This document shows positions 23,445 through 31,167 of a DNA stretch of 36,554 nucleotides, piece by piece; positions within the stretch are counted from its first letter, which is position 1, and each line of letters opens with the position of its first letter. Under the pieces are notes generated by a model that saw nothing but the letters and a program-made list of their open reading frames with translations, made no database searches and had not been told where the DNA came from. Source of the stretch: JBFJVZ01 sp041623895 (GTDB lineage: Bacteria > Planctomycetota > Planctomycetia > Pirellulales > Pirellulaceae). The translations under genes were made by a program, and so were the position numbers. The stretch lies in assembly GCA_041623895.1 (NCBI GenBank), contig JBFJVZ010000017.1, forward strand, positions 1-36,554, in the 5' to 3' direction.

Positions 23445-26254
23445 TGACAATTTGTGGAATGTCGCCAATGGAATCTTTGATCAAAGGTCTTACAGTGCTG
23501 GCCGCGTACGTGGTGATGATCACGACCGTCCGAGCCGAGGAACCGACGAATGCGCAGCCGAACAATGCACAGGGTGAGGCACGACATTTCACCTTAAAAG
23601 TTCTCCCCTTGCTGAAAGAAAAGTGTTTCGGCTGTCATGGTGCCGATCCCGAAGACATCAAAGGCGACTATGACGTGCGCTCTCGCGAGGCGGTCCTAAA
23701 AGGCGGTGAATCGGAGGAAGTCGCCATCATTGCCGGCAAGCCCGAGGAAAGTCCTTTTTATCAAGCCGTGATTTGGGAAGGACTCGAAATGCCGCCCAAG
23801 CAAAACGATCGGCTCACGCGCGAGCAGACCGAATGGATTCACCGCTGGATTAAGAACGGGGCGCCTTGGCCCGATGAACAGACTCAGCAGCGGATCATGA
23901 GGGCCGAGCAGGAAGCTGAAGAAAACGAGTTCGGTGTCTTGGTCGCAACCAGCGGCGGCTTGGCCGATCAGTGGACCTACCGCCGCTACCAGAAAGAAGA
24001 AATCTGGGCATTTCGGCCGCTCCGCGAATCCTTTGATTTCGATTCAATCGATGGATTCATCAGTGACAAGCTGACCGCAGCAAAAGTCAGCCCCGCAGCG
24101 GTGGCGGGCCCTCGGCAGTTATTGCGGCGGGCGACGTTTGACTTGACGGGACTGCCGCCCACCTCGGGCGAGATCGAACAATTTTTGGCCGCTTGGGAAA
24201 CCGATGCACAGAAAGCCTGGAGTGACTTGATCGATCGCTTGCTGGAAAGTCCTCACTACGGCGAACGTTGGGCACAGCACTGGTTGGATGTGGTTCGCTA
24301 CGCCGATACCGCCGGCTTTTCCAACGACTACGAGCGCAGCAACGCCTGGCGGTATCGCGATTACGTGATTCGCGCGCTGAACAATGACAAACCCTACGAT
24401 CTGTTCGTCAAAGAACAAATCGCTGGCGACGAACTTCGCGGTGACGATCCGGAAGCGATCGTGGCGACAAGTTTTCTTCGCATGGGGCCTTGGGGAACGG
24501 CCATGATTCCGCAGGAGGAGGCCCGGCAGCTTTATCGCGACGATGTGGTTCACGGCATCGGGCAGTCGTTCTTGTCGATGCCGATGCGGTGCTGCAAATG
24601 TCACGATCACAAGTTTGATCCGATTCCGACAAAAGACTACTACCGCATGTACGCCGCACTGTCGGCGACTCAGCCCGCGGAAATGCCCGCCCAATTTTTG
24701 CCCAGCGAGAACCGTAATCGATTCGCGGAGCAGGCTGAATTCGTCGAGGAACTCTATCAGTATGCACTTGCAAAAAGAAATGCGCTGTACAAGAAACGTG
24801 AGGACGCGGCGCGCGCGTGGTACCAGCAGCACGACCTGCCCTACAAAGACAACAACGCGCGGAAGAAAGATCCAGATGATCAAAAACCCGACCGCCACGT
24901 TGGATTGACGGAGATGGAACAAGGTCGCTTGAAAGTCCGCGAACAGGATACGTGGATCTGGGAGCGTCGCAAAGAACGATTCCAGCCATTGGCGCAAAGC
25001 GTCTTTAACGGTCCCGACCTGAATCAGAATTCTCGCAAATTGCGGAAGGAAATCAAAAGGAAGGATGCCAACTGGCGGCCCGAAGCGTACATCTTGATGG
25101 GTGGCGCACTGACCGCCAAAGGCGATCCCGTCACGCCCGGGGTGCTAAGCGGTACCGGACTTGCCGTAGAAGGTGCACCTACCGACGATCCTTATGCGTT
25201 GACCACTGACATCAATGGCCGGCGGTTGGGATTGGCCAATTGGATTGCGCACCCCGACAATCCTTTAACGGCGCGATCCTTTGTCAATCGGCTTTGGCAA
25301 TATCATTTCGGTCAGGGCATTGTCCGAACTGCGAATAACTTTGGTGCCAAAGGCGCCGCACCGACGCATCCCGAACTGCTGGATTGGCTGGCCCGCGACT
25401 TCATCAATGGAGGCTGGAAGATCAAGCGGGTGCACAAGCTGATCATGATGTCCGACGCCTACAAGCGAAGTACCGCTCATAACGATTTAGAAAATCTGGA
25501 AACGGTCGATCCCGACCATAAGCTGCTGGCGAGATTCATGCCCCGTCGACTGACGGCCGAGGAATATCGCGACGCGTTGTTGCTGGCCACCGGCGAATTG
25601 AATCGTGAAGTCGGCGGATTGCCAATCATGCCGGAAATCAACATGGAAGTCGCCCTGCAGCCGCGGATGATTCAGTTTTCGATCGCGCCCGCGCATCAGC
25701 CTTCACGCACGCCGGACGAGCGCAACCGGCGAACAATTTATGCTTACCGTGTTCGCGGCCAGGCTGATCCGTTCTTGGAAGTCATGAACAGGCCCAATCC
25801 AAATGATTCCTGCGAGTTTCGTGATACCGCCGCGGTTTCGCCACAGGCCTTCACGCTGCTGAACAGCGACATGATGTCGGATCGCTCGATTGCTTTGGCA
25901 CTGCGGATTCAAAAAGACTGCTCGGAACTGCCCGACCAGATTGGCCGCGCTTTCCGATACGCAATCGGCAGGACTGCTACCGCGGCCGAGCGCCGGCGGA
26001 TGCAAACTTACGTCGAAGAAATGGTCGCTCACCACCAGCAACATCATCCACAGCCGGTCGAGTATCCAACCGAGATCACGCGTTCTTTGGTGGAAGAATT
26101 CTCGGGAAAACCGTTCGAGTACACGGAAATCTTGCCGGTCTTCAAGAACTACGTCCCGGATGCGAAGCCCTGGACGGTGGATGCCAAAACACGAGCGCTT
26201 GCCGACATGTGCTTGCTGCTCTTTAACACCAATGAATTTGCCTACGTATATTGA
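23444..26254 (+). CDS. PSCyt1-DUF1549-DUF1553 planctomycete cytochrome protein
   Basis: The 936-residue exported protein contains three planctomycete domains. PSCyt1 (about 45-135) has the haem motif CFGCH at 61-65. DUF1549 (about 190-400) has a second CxxCH, CCKCH at 383-387, within KCHDHKFDPI. DUF1553 (about 600-900) has GRRLGLANWIAHPDNPLTARSFVNRLWQ and the terminal LLLFNTNEFAYVY. A hydrophobic leader lies near residues 9-30 (MESLIKGLTVLAAYVVMITT). The start is uncertain. ATG 23444 overlaps the previous stop (TGATG, coupled translation), but ATG 23468 begins the better signal peptide. Its function is unknown; it is periplasmic and probably redox-linked. It is followed by its usual partner DUF1501. 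Confidence 0.9.
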   Translation: MTICGMSPMESLIKGLTVLAAYVVMITTVRAEEPTNAQPNNAQGEARHFTLKVLPLLKEKCFGCHGADPEDIKGDYDVRSREAVLKGGESEEVAIIAGKPEESPFYQAVIWEGLEMPPKQNDRLTREQTEWIHRWIKNGAPWPDEQTQQRIMRAEQEAEENEFGVLVATSGGLADQWTYRRYQKEEIWAFRPLRESFDFDSIDGFISDKLTAAKVSPAAVAGPRQLLRRATFDLTGLPPTSGEIEQFLAAWETDAQKAWSDLIDRLLESPHYGERWAQHWLDVVRYADTAGFSNDYERSNAWRYRDYVIRALNNDKPYDLFVKEQIAGDELRGDDPEAIVATSFLRMGPWGTAMIPQEEARQLYRDDVVHGIGQSFLSMPMRCCKCHDHKFDPIPTKDYYRMYAALSATQPAEMPAQFLPSENRNRFAEQAEFVEELYQYALAKRNALYKKREDAARAWYQQHDLPYKDNNARKKDPDDQKPDRHVGLTEMEQGRLKVREQDTWIWERRKERFQPLAQSVFNGPDLNQNSRKLRKEIKRKDANWRPEAYILMGGALTAKGDPVTPGVLSGTGLAVEGAPTDDPYALTTDINGRRLGLANWIAHPDNPLTARSFVNRLWQYHFGQGIVRTANNFGAKGAAPTHPELLDWLARDFINGGWKIKRVHKLIMMSDAYKRSTAHNDLENLETVDPDHKLLARFMPRRLTAEEYRDALLLATGELNREVGGLPIMPEINMEVALQPRMIQFSIAPAHQPSRTPDERNRRTIYAYRVRGQADPFLEVMNRPNPNDSCEFRDTAAVSPQAFTLLNSDMMSDRSIALALRIQKDCSELPDQIGRAFRYAIGRTATAAERRRMQTYVEEMVAHHQQHHPQPVEYPTEITRSLVEEFSGKPFEYTEILPVFKNYVPDAKPWTVDAKTRALADMCLLLFNTNEFAYVY

Positions 26255-26265
26255 AAGTAGAATTC

Positions 26266-26317
26266 GTAGGCCGGGACCTGGCGTTTCTCAGATTTGCCAG
26301 GACAGGTCCTGGCCTAC
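26266..26317. repeat. intergenic inverted repeat GTAGGCCxGGACCTG
   Basis: GTAGGCCGGGACCTG (26266-26280) and CAGGTCCTGGCCTAC (26303-26317) form a 15-bp stem with one mismatch. The right arm can also fold locally (GCCAGGAC at 26296-26303 with GTCCTGGC at 26306-26313). It lies 12 bases after the PSCyt stop and 24 bases before the DUF1501 ATG. It resembles mobile REP-type elements and may affect the distal gene's expression. Confidence 0.65.
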
Positions 26318-26341
26318 AAAGGAACTTTTGGGATTACCGTC

Positions 26342-27739
26342 ATGCCAACCCTGCCCCGTCGCGAATTTCTGTACGGACTTGGATCTTCCCTTGGCGCACT
26401 TGCGCTGACCGATCTGCTATCCAGAGAAGGTCTGGCTGCGTCTGCGACGGGTCCGCTTTCGCCAAAGCCGCCCATGCATCCGGCCAAAGCAAAAGCTGTG
26501 ATCATGTTATTCATGGAAGGCGGGCCGAGTCAGGTCGACACATTTGATCCGAAGCCGGCACTCAATCAGCTTCACCTCAAAGAATCAAAACGCACCGAAG
26601 GCCTGGCAACGGGCAAACGTTTCTATGTCGGTAGTCCCTTCAAGTCGCGGAAAGTCGGCAATGCGGGCATCGACATGTGCGATCAATTCATCCACCTGGC
26701 TGACCCGCAAGTCGCCGACGAGTTGTGCGTCTATCGCGGTTGCCAGGCCGAATCACTGAACCACCCGGAAGCCTTGCTGCACATGAATACCGGCAGCCGG
26801 CTCGGAGGGGATCCCGCGGTCGGTTCCTGGATCACATACGGATTGGGAACGGAAAACCAAAACCTTCCCGGTTTCGTGGTGATGACGGAACTCGCCGCGC
26901 CACAAGCGGGTTCGACTAACTGGAACAACGGATTCCTGCCGGCTTATTACCAGGGTACCAAGCTGCGTTCACAGGGTTCGCCGATTCTGGATTTGAACCC
27001 GGCGTCGCATCGGACCCGGCCGCATCAACGCCGTGCGCTCGACGAATTGGCAATGTTAAACCAGGCTCATCTGCAAACGCATCCGGAACATCGTGACTTG
27101 GCCGCGCGGATGGAAAGTTACGAACTCGCCTTCCGCATGCAGGCTGAAATTCCTGGGATCATTGATCTGGGTACCGAGCCGCAGGAAACATTGGACATGT
27201 ATGGTGTGGCAGGTAAGGAGACCGGGGATTTTGCCAAGCAGTGTTTAATGGCGCGCCGCCTGGTCGAAGCCGGTGTGCGGTTTGTGCAGATCTTTTCCGG
27301 CGGTTGGGATAGTCACGATTATCTGCAGCGCGGCCATGCCTCGCGAATCAAGAGTGTCGATCAACCGATCGCGGCTCTGATCAAAGACCTCCGCCGCCGC
27401 GGACTTTTGGATGAAACTCTCGTCGTCTGGACCGGCGAGTTCGGACGTACGCCGGACAACAACTATCGCGGCGGCGTCACCGCACTCGGTCGAGGTCACA
27501 ATGTGGACGCGATGAACATGTGGTTCGCCGGAGGTGGCACCAGGCAAGGCACGATGGTTGGCGGCACGGACGAAATCGGTGCCAAAGCTGTTGAGTGCGT
27601 GCATCCCATCCGCGACGTCCACGTCACACTCCTGCATCTGTTGGGACTGGACGATAATAAACTCACCTACTTCCATGGCGGCCGCTACAAGCAGCTGTCA
27701 CAATTTGGCGGCGAAGTGATCAAAGAGCTAATCGCATAG
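26342..27739 (+). CDS. DUF1501 protein with Tat-like leader
   Basis: The 465-residue protein belongs to DUF1501, a sulfatase/alkaline-phosphatase-superfamily relative. RREFLYGLGSSLGALALTDLL (about 7-27) looks like a twin-arginine export signal. Typical stretches follow: AVIMLFMEGGPSQVDTFDPKP (about 55-75), LNHPEALLHMNTGSR, RRLVEAGVRFVQIFSGGWDSHD and TLVVWTGEFGRTP. The last two contain aspartate/histidine and glycine-rich positions that may bind metal. ATG 26342 is chosen; an in-frame TTG at 26294 lies inside the inverted repeat. The gene is the fourth of the sigma-FecR-PSCyt-DUF1501 group. Its reaction is unknown; export in folded form suggests a bound cofactor or metal. Confidence 0.9.
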   Translation: MPTLPRREFLYGLGSSLGALALTDLLSREGLAASATGPLSPKPPMHPAKAKAVIMLFMEGGPSQVDTFDPKPALNQLHLKESKRTEGLATGKRFYVGSPFKSRKVGNAGIDMCDQFIHLADPQVADELCVYRGCQAESLNHPEALLHMNTGSRLGGDPAVGSWITYGLGTENQNLPGFVVMTELAAPQAGSTNWNNGFLPAYYQGTKLRSQGSPILDLNPASHRTRPHQRRALDELAMLNQAHLQTHPEHRDLAARMESYELAFRMQAEIPGIIDLGTEPQETLDMYGVAGKETGDFAKQCLMARRLVEAGVRFVQIFSGGWDSHDYLQRGHASRIKSVDQPIAALIKDLRRRGLLDETLVVWTGEFGRTPDNNYRGGVTALGRGHNVDAMNMWFAGGGTRQGTMVGGTDEIGAKAVECVHPIRDVHVTLLHLLGLDDNKLTYFHGGRYKQLSQFGGEVIKELIA

Positions 27740-27744
27740 CAACG

Positions 27745-27785
27745 CGAATAGTCGTCCCACTCTCCGAGAGCAAGTCCCCTATTCG
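27745..27785. terminator. candidate hairpin between convergent DUF1501 and ThuA genes
   Basis: CGAATAG (27745-27751) pairs with CTATTCG (27779-27785), which overlaps the ThuA stop codon. Inside is CTCT..AGAG and a degenerate copy (27751-27768) of the GTCGCCCAACTCT element found at 28808 and 28862. No U-tract is present. Confidence 0.3.
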
Positions 27786-28744
27786 AACTTTCGCTGGCTC
27801 ACATTGTCAGCCGTTGGGAAATCTTTTGGGACCTCCGTCAGCGTCACTTTTCCCGTCGCTGCCCATTCGGTGCCACGGATGAACGTCGTGATAAAACCAA
27901 CGCATTCGACCGAATAATCCGCATGTCCCATCGGCGTGTGATAGATACGCCCTTGGCCATAGTCGATCGTCATCATCATCGGTTCGTGGCGATCGGTGCC
28001 ATTGAATTTCTTATCGGCGAAAGCGGTGGCCAAAATCGTCATGTTGTCGGCGGGCCCGCGAAGTTCTTGATACAGCTCATCCTTGGTATGCATCCAGGCT
28101 CTGGGTAAACCTTTCGTAATCGGATGTTTCGGATTACGAATGACGATCTGGAACTCGTGTTGTGGTCCGTGAGCGCCGCCGCGTCCCTTTGAGTCGTCAC
28201 GCACTGTTTCGCCGTCGTTGTTGATGTACACGTAGGGGCCTGATTTCTCGTTGCGTCCTCCCCAGCCGCCCAGGCCGATCATCTGGTTGTAGGCTTTCCA
28301 GTCACCAAAAGAATTATTGGCGGCGTGAACAACAACAAACCCGCCGCCGCCTTTGACGTAATCATCGAGAGCCTTTCTTGTTTCTTCCGGCCACGGTGCA
28401 GCGTTGTAGCCAAAGTTGCTGATCACGACGTCATAGTTGGAGAAAGCGGGCTTGAAGTCGGGATCGGTTTTGGGTTGTTTCAAGTTCTCGTAAGTCTTGC
28501 CGTCATCCAGCGGGTATTCCTTCAGCAAGTTTCCGCCATTCCAAGTAAACTTAGTGCGACTGACATCGACACTGAAGCGACCGCTTTCCTGAAGATACTT
28601 TTTCATCATTACGGTTGTTTTTGGCCAGGCACCGTGGTTGTTTTGGCCGTCAATGATCAGCGCCTTTAGCTTGTCGCCGGCATAAGTGTTCGCAGCACCG
28701 ACGACAGCGAGCAAGACAATCGTGAATCGAAGGATACGAGGCAT
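27779..28744 (-). CDS. ThuA-domain protein, exported
   Basis: The 321-residue protein has a signal peptide (MPRILRFTIVLLAVVGAANTYA, 1-22). A ThuA/class-I glutamine-amidotransferase-like domain follows (about 25-290): KLKALIIDGQNNHGAWPKTT near the N-terminus, VVISNFGYNAAPWP, YVKGGGGFVVVHAANNSFGDW, HPITKGLPRAWMHTKDELYQ and GRIYHTPMGHADYS. These are the standard blocks of planctomycete ThuA proteins, which often sit near sugar or sulfatase genes. Its enzymatic role is not established. The start at 28744 begins the signal peptide; upstream in-frame codons extend into a repeat-containing region. It is divergent from the first DapA-family gene, and sits beside the sulfatase cluster. Confidence 0.88.
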   Translation of the reverse strand: MPRILRFTIVLLAVVGAANTYAGDKLKALIIDGQNNHGAWPKTTVMMKKYLQESGRFSVDVSRTKFTWNGGNLLKEYPLDDGKTYENLKQPKTDPDFKPAFSNYDVVISNFGYNAAPWPEETRKALDDYVKGGGGFVVVHAANNSFGDWKAYNQMIGLGGWGGRNEKSGPYVYINNDGETVRDDSKGRGGAHGPQHEFQIVIRNPKHPITKGLPRAWMHTKDELYQELRGPADNMTILATAFADKKFNGTDRHEPMMMTIDYGQGRIYHTPMGHADYSVECVGFITTFIRGTEWAATGKVTLTEVPKDFPTADNVSQRKFE

Positions 28745-28807
28745 CGAGGGACTCCGCGGAAAGGGGGCAATATGATTTCGATCGCCTGCTATGTTAACCG
28801 AAAAATG

Positions 28808-28883
28808 GTCGCCCAACTCTACCTGTGTTGATGGAATCAAATTCACAGAGTTCGACGACACGTCGCCCAACTCTCCGAGTTGG
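28808..28883. repeat. two copies of GTCGCCCAACTCT with hairpin in divergent intergenic region
   Basis: GTCGCCCAACTCT occurs at 28808-28820 and again at 28862-28874. The second copy continues to a perfect 7-bp hairpin: CCAACTC (28867-28873), loop TCC, GAGTTGG (28877-28883). A third, degenerate copy lies at 27751-27768. The pair flanks the likely divergent promoters of the ThuA and DapA-family genes. Confidence 0.6.
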
Positions 28884-28960
28884 TTTTCGCAAGCTTAGTG
28901 TTCTTGCTGTTTATGATATCGCATTCAGAGAATTCGATGACGCTCCCCCGAAAGGAAAAC

Positions 28961-29875
28961 TCTGTGACTTGGAAACCGCTGACCGGGATCGTGCCGCCTC
29001 TCGTCACGCCGCTGTCTGACCGTGACACGATCGACCGAGAGGGGCTGCATCGGTTGCTTGATCACGTGATTGCCGGCGGCGTGTCGGGCGTGTTCATCCT
29101 GGGGTCGACGGGTGAAGCCCCGAGTCTGAGTTACCGGCTCCGCCGCGAGTTGATTCGTCTGAGTTGCGAAATCGTCTCCGGGCGGATTCCCGTGCTGGTC
29201 GGAGTCACGGACACCGCCTTCGTGGAAACGATTGAGTTAGCGCAGGTCGCCAAGGATGCCGGCGCGGCGGCGGCCGTTTTGACGACACCGTACTACTTTC
29301 CGGCCGGACAGACCGAGTTGACGCAGTACGTTGATCATATTGTCGCAGAAATCCCGCTGCCGCTGATGCTGTACAACATGCCCGCGCTAACCAAAGTCTG
29401 GTTGGAAATCGATACCATTCGTGGTCTCGCCCATCATCAAAAAATAGTTGGCGTCAAAGACAGCAGCGGCGACCTGGATTACTTTGCCAGGCTTGCTGCA
29501 CTGAAAAGCCAACGTCCCGACTGGACCATCATGATCGGCCCGGAACACTTGATGCCGCAGGCGGTCGCGCTGGGAGGCGACGGAGGCGTCAATGGCGCCG
29601 CGAACTTTTATCCGGAACTGTTTGTCTCGCTGTATCGCGCTGCCGCTGCCGGTGATGAAGCGAAAGTCGCTGCGCTGATGAGACGTGTGGACGCCCTGCA
29701 GCAGATTTACAACGTTGGCAAGTACGGGAGCCGGTTCATCAAGGCGACCAAGTGCGCTTGTTCGCTGTTGGGGATTTGCAGCGATACCTTAGCCGAGCCC
29801 TTCAATCATTTTCTGCCGCCGGAACGGAAAAGGGTGAAAGAAATTCTGGACGGATTGCCGGAGGTTTTGCTTTAG
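28961..29875 (+). CDS. DapA/NanA-family aldolase or lyase
   Basis: The 304-residue TIM-barrel protein belongs to the Schiff-base dihydrodipicolinate synthase/N-acetylneuraminate lyase family. The family loop GSTGE is at about 47-51, Tyr138 in LYNMP is the proton relay, and Lys166 in GVKDSSG forms the Schiff base with the keto-acid substrate. The core genes of lysine synthesis are not nearby, so a catabolic role is more likely. The GTG start at 28961 is preferred because AAAGGA stands seven bases upstream and the product then begins five residues before LTGIVPP, as in relatives. An in-frame ATG at 28937 would add eight residues. Its substrate could be a sugar-derived 2-keto-3-deoxy acid or the hydroxyproline intermediate. 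Confidence 0.88.
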   Translation, partial: SVTWKPLTGIVPPLVTPLSDRDTIDREGLHRLLDHVIAGGVSGVFILGSTGEAPSLSYRLRRELIRLSCEIVSGRIPVLVGVTDTAFVETIELAQVAKDAGAAAAVLTTPYYFPAGQTELTQYVDHIVAEIPLPLMLYNMPALTKVWLEIDTIRGLAHHQKIVGVKDSSGDLDYFARLAALKSQRPDWTIMIGPEHLMPQAVALGGDGGVNGAANFYPELFVSLYRAAAAGDEAKVAALMRRVDALQQIYNVGKYGSRFIKATKCACSLLGICSDTLAEPFNHFLPPERKRVKEILDGLPEVLL

Positions 29876-29878
29876 CTT

Positions 29879-29992
29879 GACAGCGCCGCTTTGGGTTCGC
29901 TAGCGATTCTATGTTTAACGCGATGCCGTAGGCGAGGATTTGTGGAGAGCGACCTCCCCTTCGGGCTCGCGTTAAACAAGAGTGGCGCTGTC
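29879..29992. repeat. nested REP-like inverted-repeat element, copy 2
   Basis: Outer arms GACAGCGCCGCT (29879-29890) and AGTGGCGCTGTC (29981-29992) pair with one mismatch. Inside, GTTTAACGCGA (29913-29923) and TCGCGTTAAAC (29967-29977) pair perfectly. The inner element is the better copy of the repeat at 18508-18586, in opposite orientation. The element starts four bases after the stop of the first lyase gene and may end or stabilise that message. The remaining gap to 30091 shows no gene. Confidence 0.75.
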
Positions 29993-30090
29993 CAGCCAGG
30001 TTCCTTCCAGAATGACGAATCATCCGGCCTGGGCTATCATGGGCTGCCCTTGCAGAACGATTCTCTTTGTTACAGGCGATAAAATCTTCC

Positions 30091-31032
30091 ATGAACGCAA
30101 ATGTTTTCCGCGGCTGTATCCCCGCCCTGATGACTCCTTGTGATGCCGATCGCTCGCCAAATTACGGCGCTCTCGTCCGCAAAGGGAAAGAGCTGATGGA
30201 CGCCGGGATGAGTGGCGTTGTTTATTGCGGGTCGATGGGTGATTGGCCGTTGCTGACCGACCAGCAGCGGCAAGCAGGTGTGCAAAAGTTGGTCGAAGCC
30301 GGTGTACCGGTTGTCGTTGGCACGGGTGCCCAGAATCCAAAGATTGCAGCAGCCCACGCCGCTCATGCCAGGGAAGTTGGTGCCAGTGGGTTGATGGTGA
30401 TTCCGCGTGTGCTGTCCCGCGGCACGTCGCCAGCCGCCCAGCGATATCACTTTGCCGGGATCCTTGCCGCCGCACCCGAATTGCCCGCCGTGATTTACAA
30501 CAGCCCGTATTACGGCTTCGAAACAAAGGCGGATTTGTTTTTTGATTTGCGGCGTGAGTTTCCCAATCTGGTCGGCTTCAAAGAATTCGGTGGTGCCGAC
30601 GCACTAAGTTACGCCGCGGAGCATATCACCAGCGGAGACGACGAACTGGTGTTGATGGCGGGTGTCGACACGCAAGTCTTTCACGGCTTTGTGCATTGCG
30701 GGGCCACCGGCGCGATTACGGGGATCGGCAATTGCCTGCCGAAGCAAGTTCTGCAGCTGATTTCATTGTGCGAAAGAGCCGCCGCGGGAGACGCCCAGGC
30801 ACGGAGTTTGGCCAAGCAACTGGATGACGCCTTGATCGTTTTGTCGACGTTTGACGAAGGCCCCGATCTGGTGCTGTACTACAAATACATCCTGTTTCTG
30901 CTGGGTGACAAAGATTTTGAACTGCATTTCAACGAAACCGATCGCTTGAGCGACAGCCAGCGGGGATTCGTGGAGACACAGTTGAAGCAGTTCCAGGATT
31001 GGTATCGCCGCTGGCCTGGCCAGGATGCGTAG
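30091..31032 (+). CDS. DapA-family lyase, likely 4-hydroxyproline-pathway deaminase/dehydratase type
   Basis: The 313-residue protein is a second Schiff-base TIM-barrel enzyme, with Tyr136 (VIYNSPYYGF) and Lys164 (GFKEFGG). CGSMGDWPLLTDQQR replaces the usual G-S/T-T-G-E loop. Together with GLMVIPRVLSRGTS and FDEGPDLVLYYKYI it marks a subfamily I associate with genes for proline racemase/hydroxyproline epimerase in proteobacteria. There it acts on pyrroline-4-hydroxy-2-carboxylate to give 2-oxoglutarate semialdehyde. The presence of a hydroxyproline-epimerase-like gene 4.5 kb downstream supports this reading. Subfamily recognition is from memory, so the exact reaction is uncertain. ATG 30091 gives the usual N-terminus (FRGCIPALMTP). 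Confidence 0.82.
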   Translation: MNANVFRGCIPALMTPCDADRSPNYGALVRKGKELMDAGMSGVVYCGSMGDWPLLTDQQRQAGVQKLVEAGVPVVVGTGAQNPKIAAAHAAHAREVGASGLMVIPRVLSRGTSPAAQRYHFAGILAAAPELPAVIYNSPYYGFETKADLFFDLRREFPNLVGFKEFGGADALSYAAEHITSGDDELVLMAGVDTQVFHGFVHCGATGAITGIGNCLPKQVLQLISLCERAAAGDAQARSLAKQLDDALIVLSTFDEGPDLVLYYKYILFLLGDKDFELHFNETDRLSDSQRGFVETQLKQFQDWYRRWPGQDA

Positions 31033-31100
31033 CCGCTTGGGGAGATGATCCACTGGATTGGAGAAGTGACTTGATTTGCTCGGTTTGCCTCCGGTGACTT

Positions 31101-31122
31101 GCTTCGACTAACCTATCGAAGC
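31101..31122. repeat. 7-bp inverted repeat before first sulfatase gene
   Basis: GCTTCGA (31101-31107) and TCGAAGC (31116-31122) form a perfect stem with an 8-base loop. The element is 45 bases before the sulfatase start and could be an operator or a 5' leader hairpin. Confidence 0.3.
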
Positions 31123-31167
31123 TTCATGTTGACCCCGCCCGATCCCGCAAATCCTGACGCTCCAAAG

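Noticed and set aside
24119..24997. 292-codon minus-strand frame opposite DUF1549
   Set aside because: Antisense to a conserved haem-motif region; no motif of its own.
28961..31032. The two DapA-family genes as a recent tandem duplication
   Set aside because: The active-site loops differ strongly (GSTGE versus GSMGDWPLL) and the flanking sequence is unrelated, so they are old, functionally distinct paralogues.
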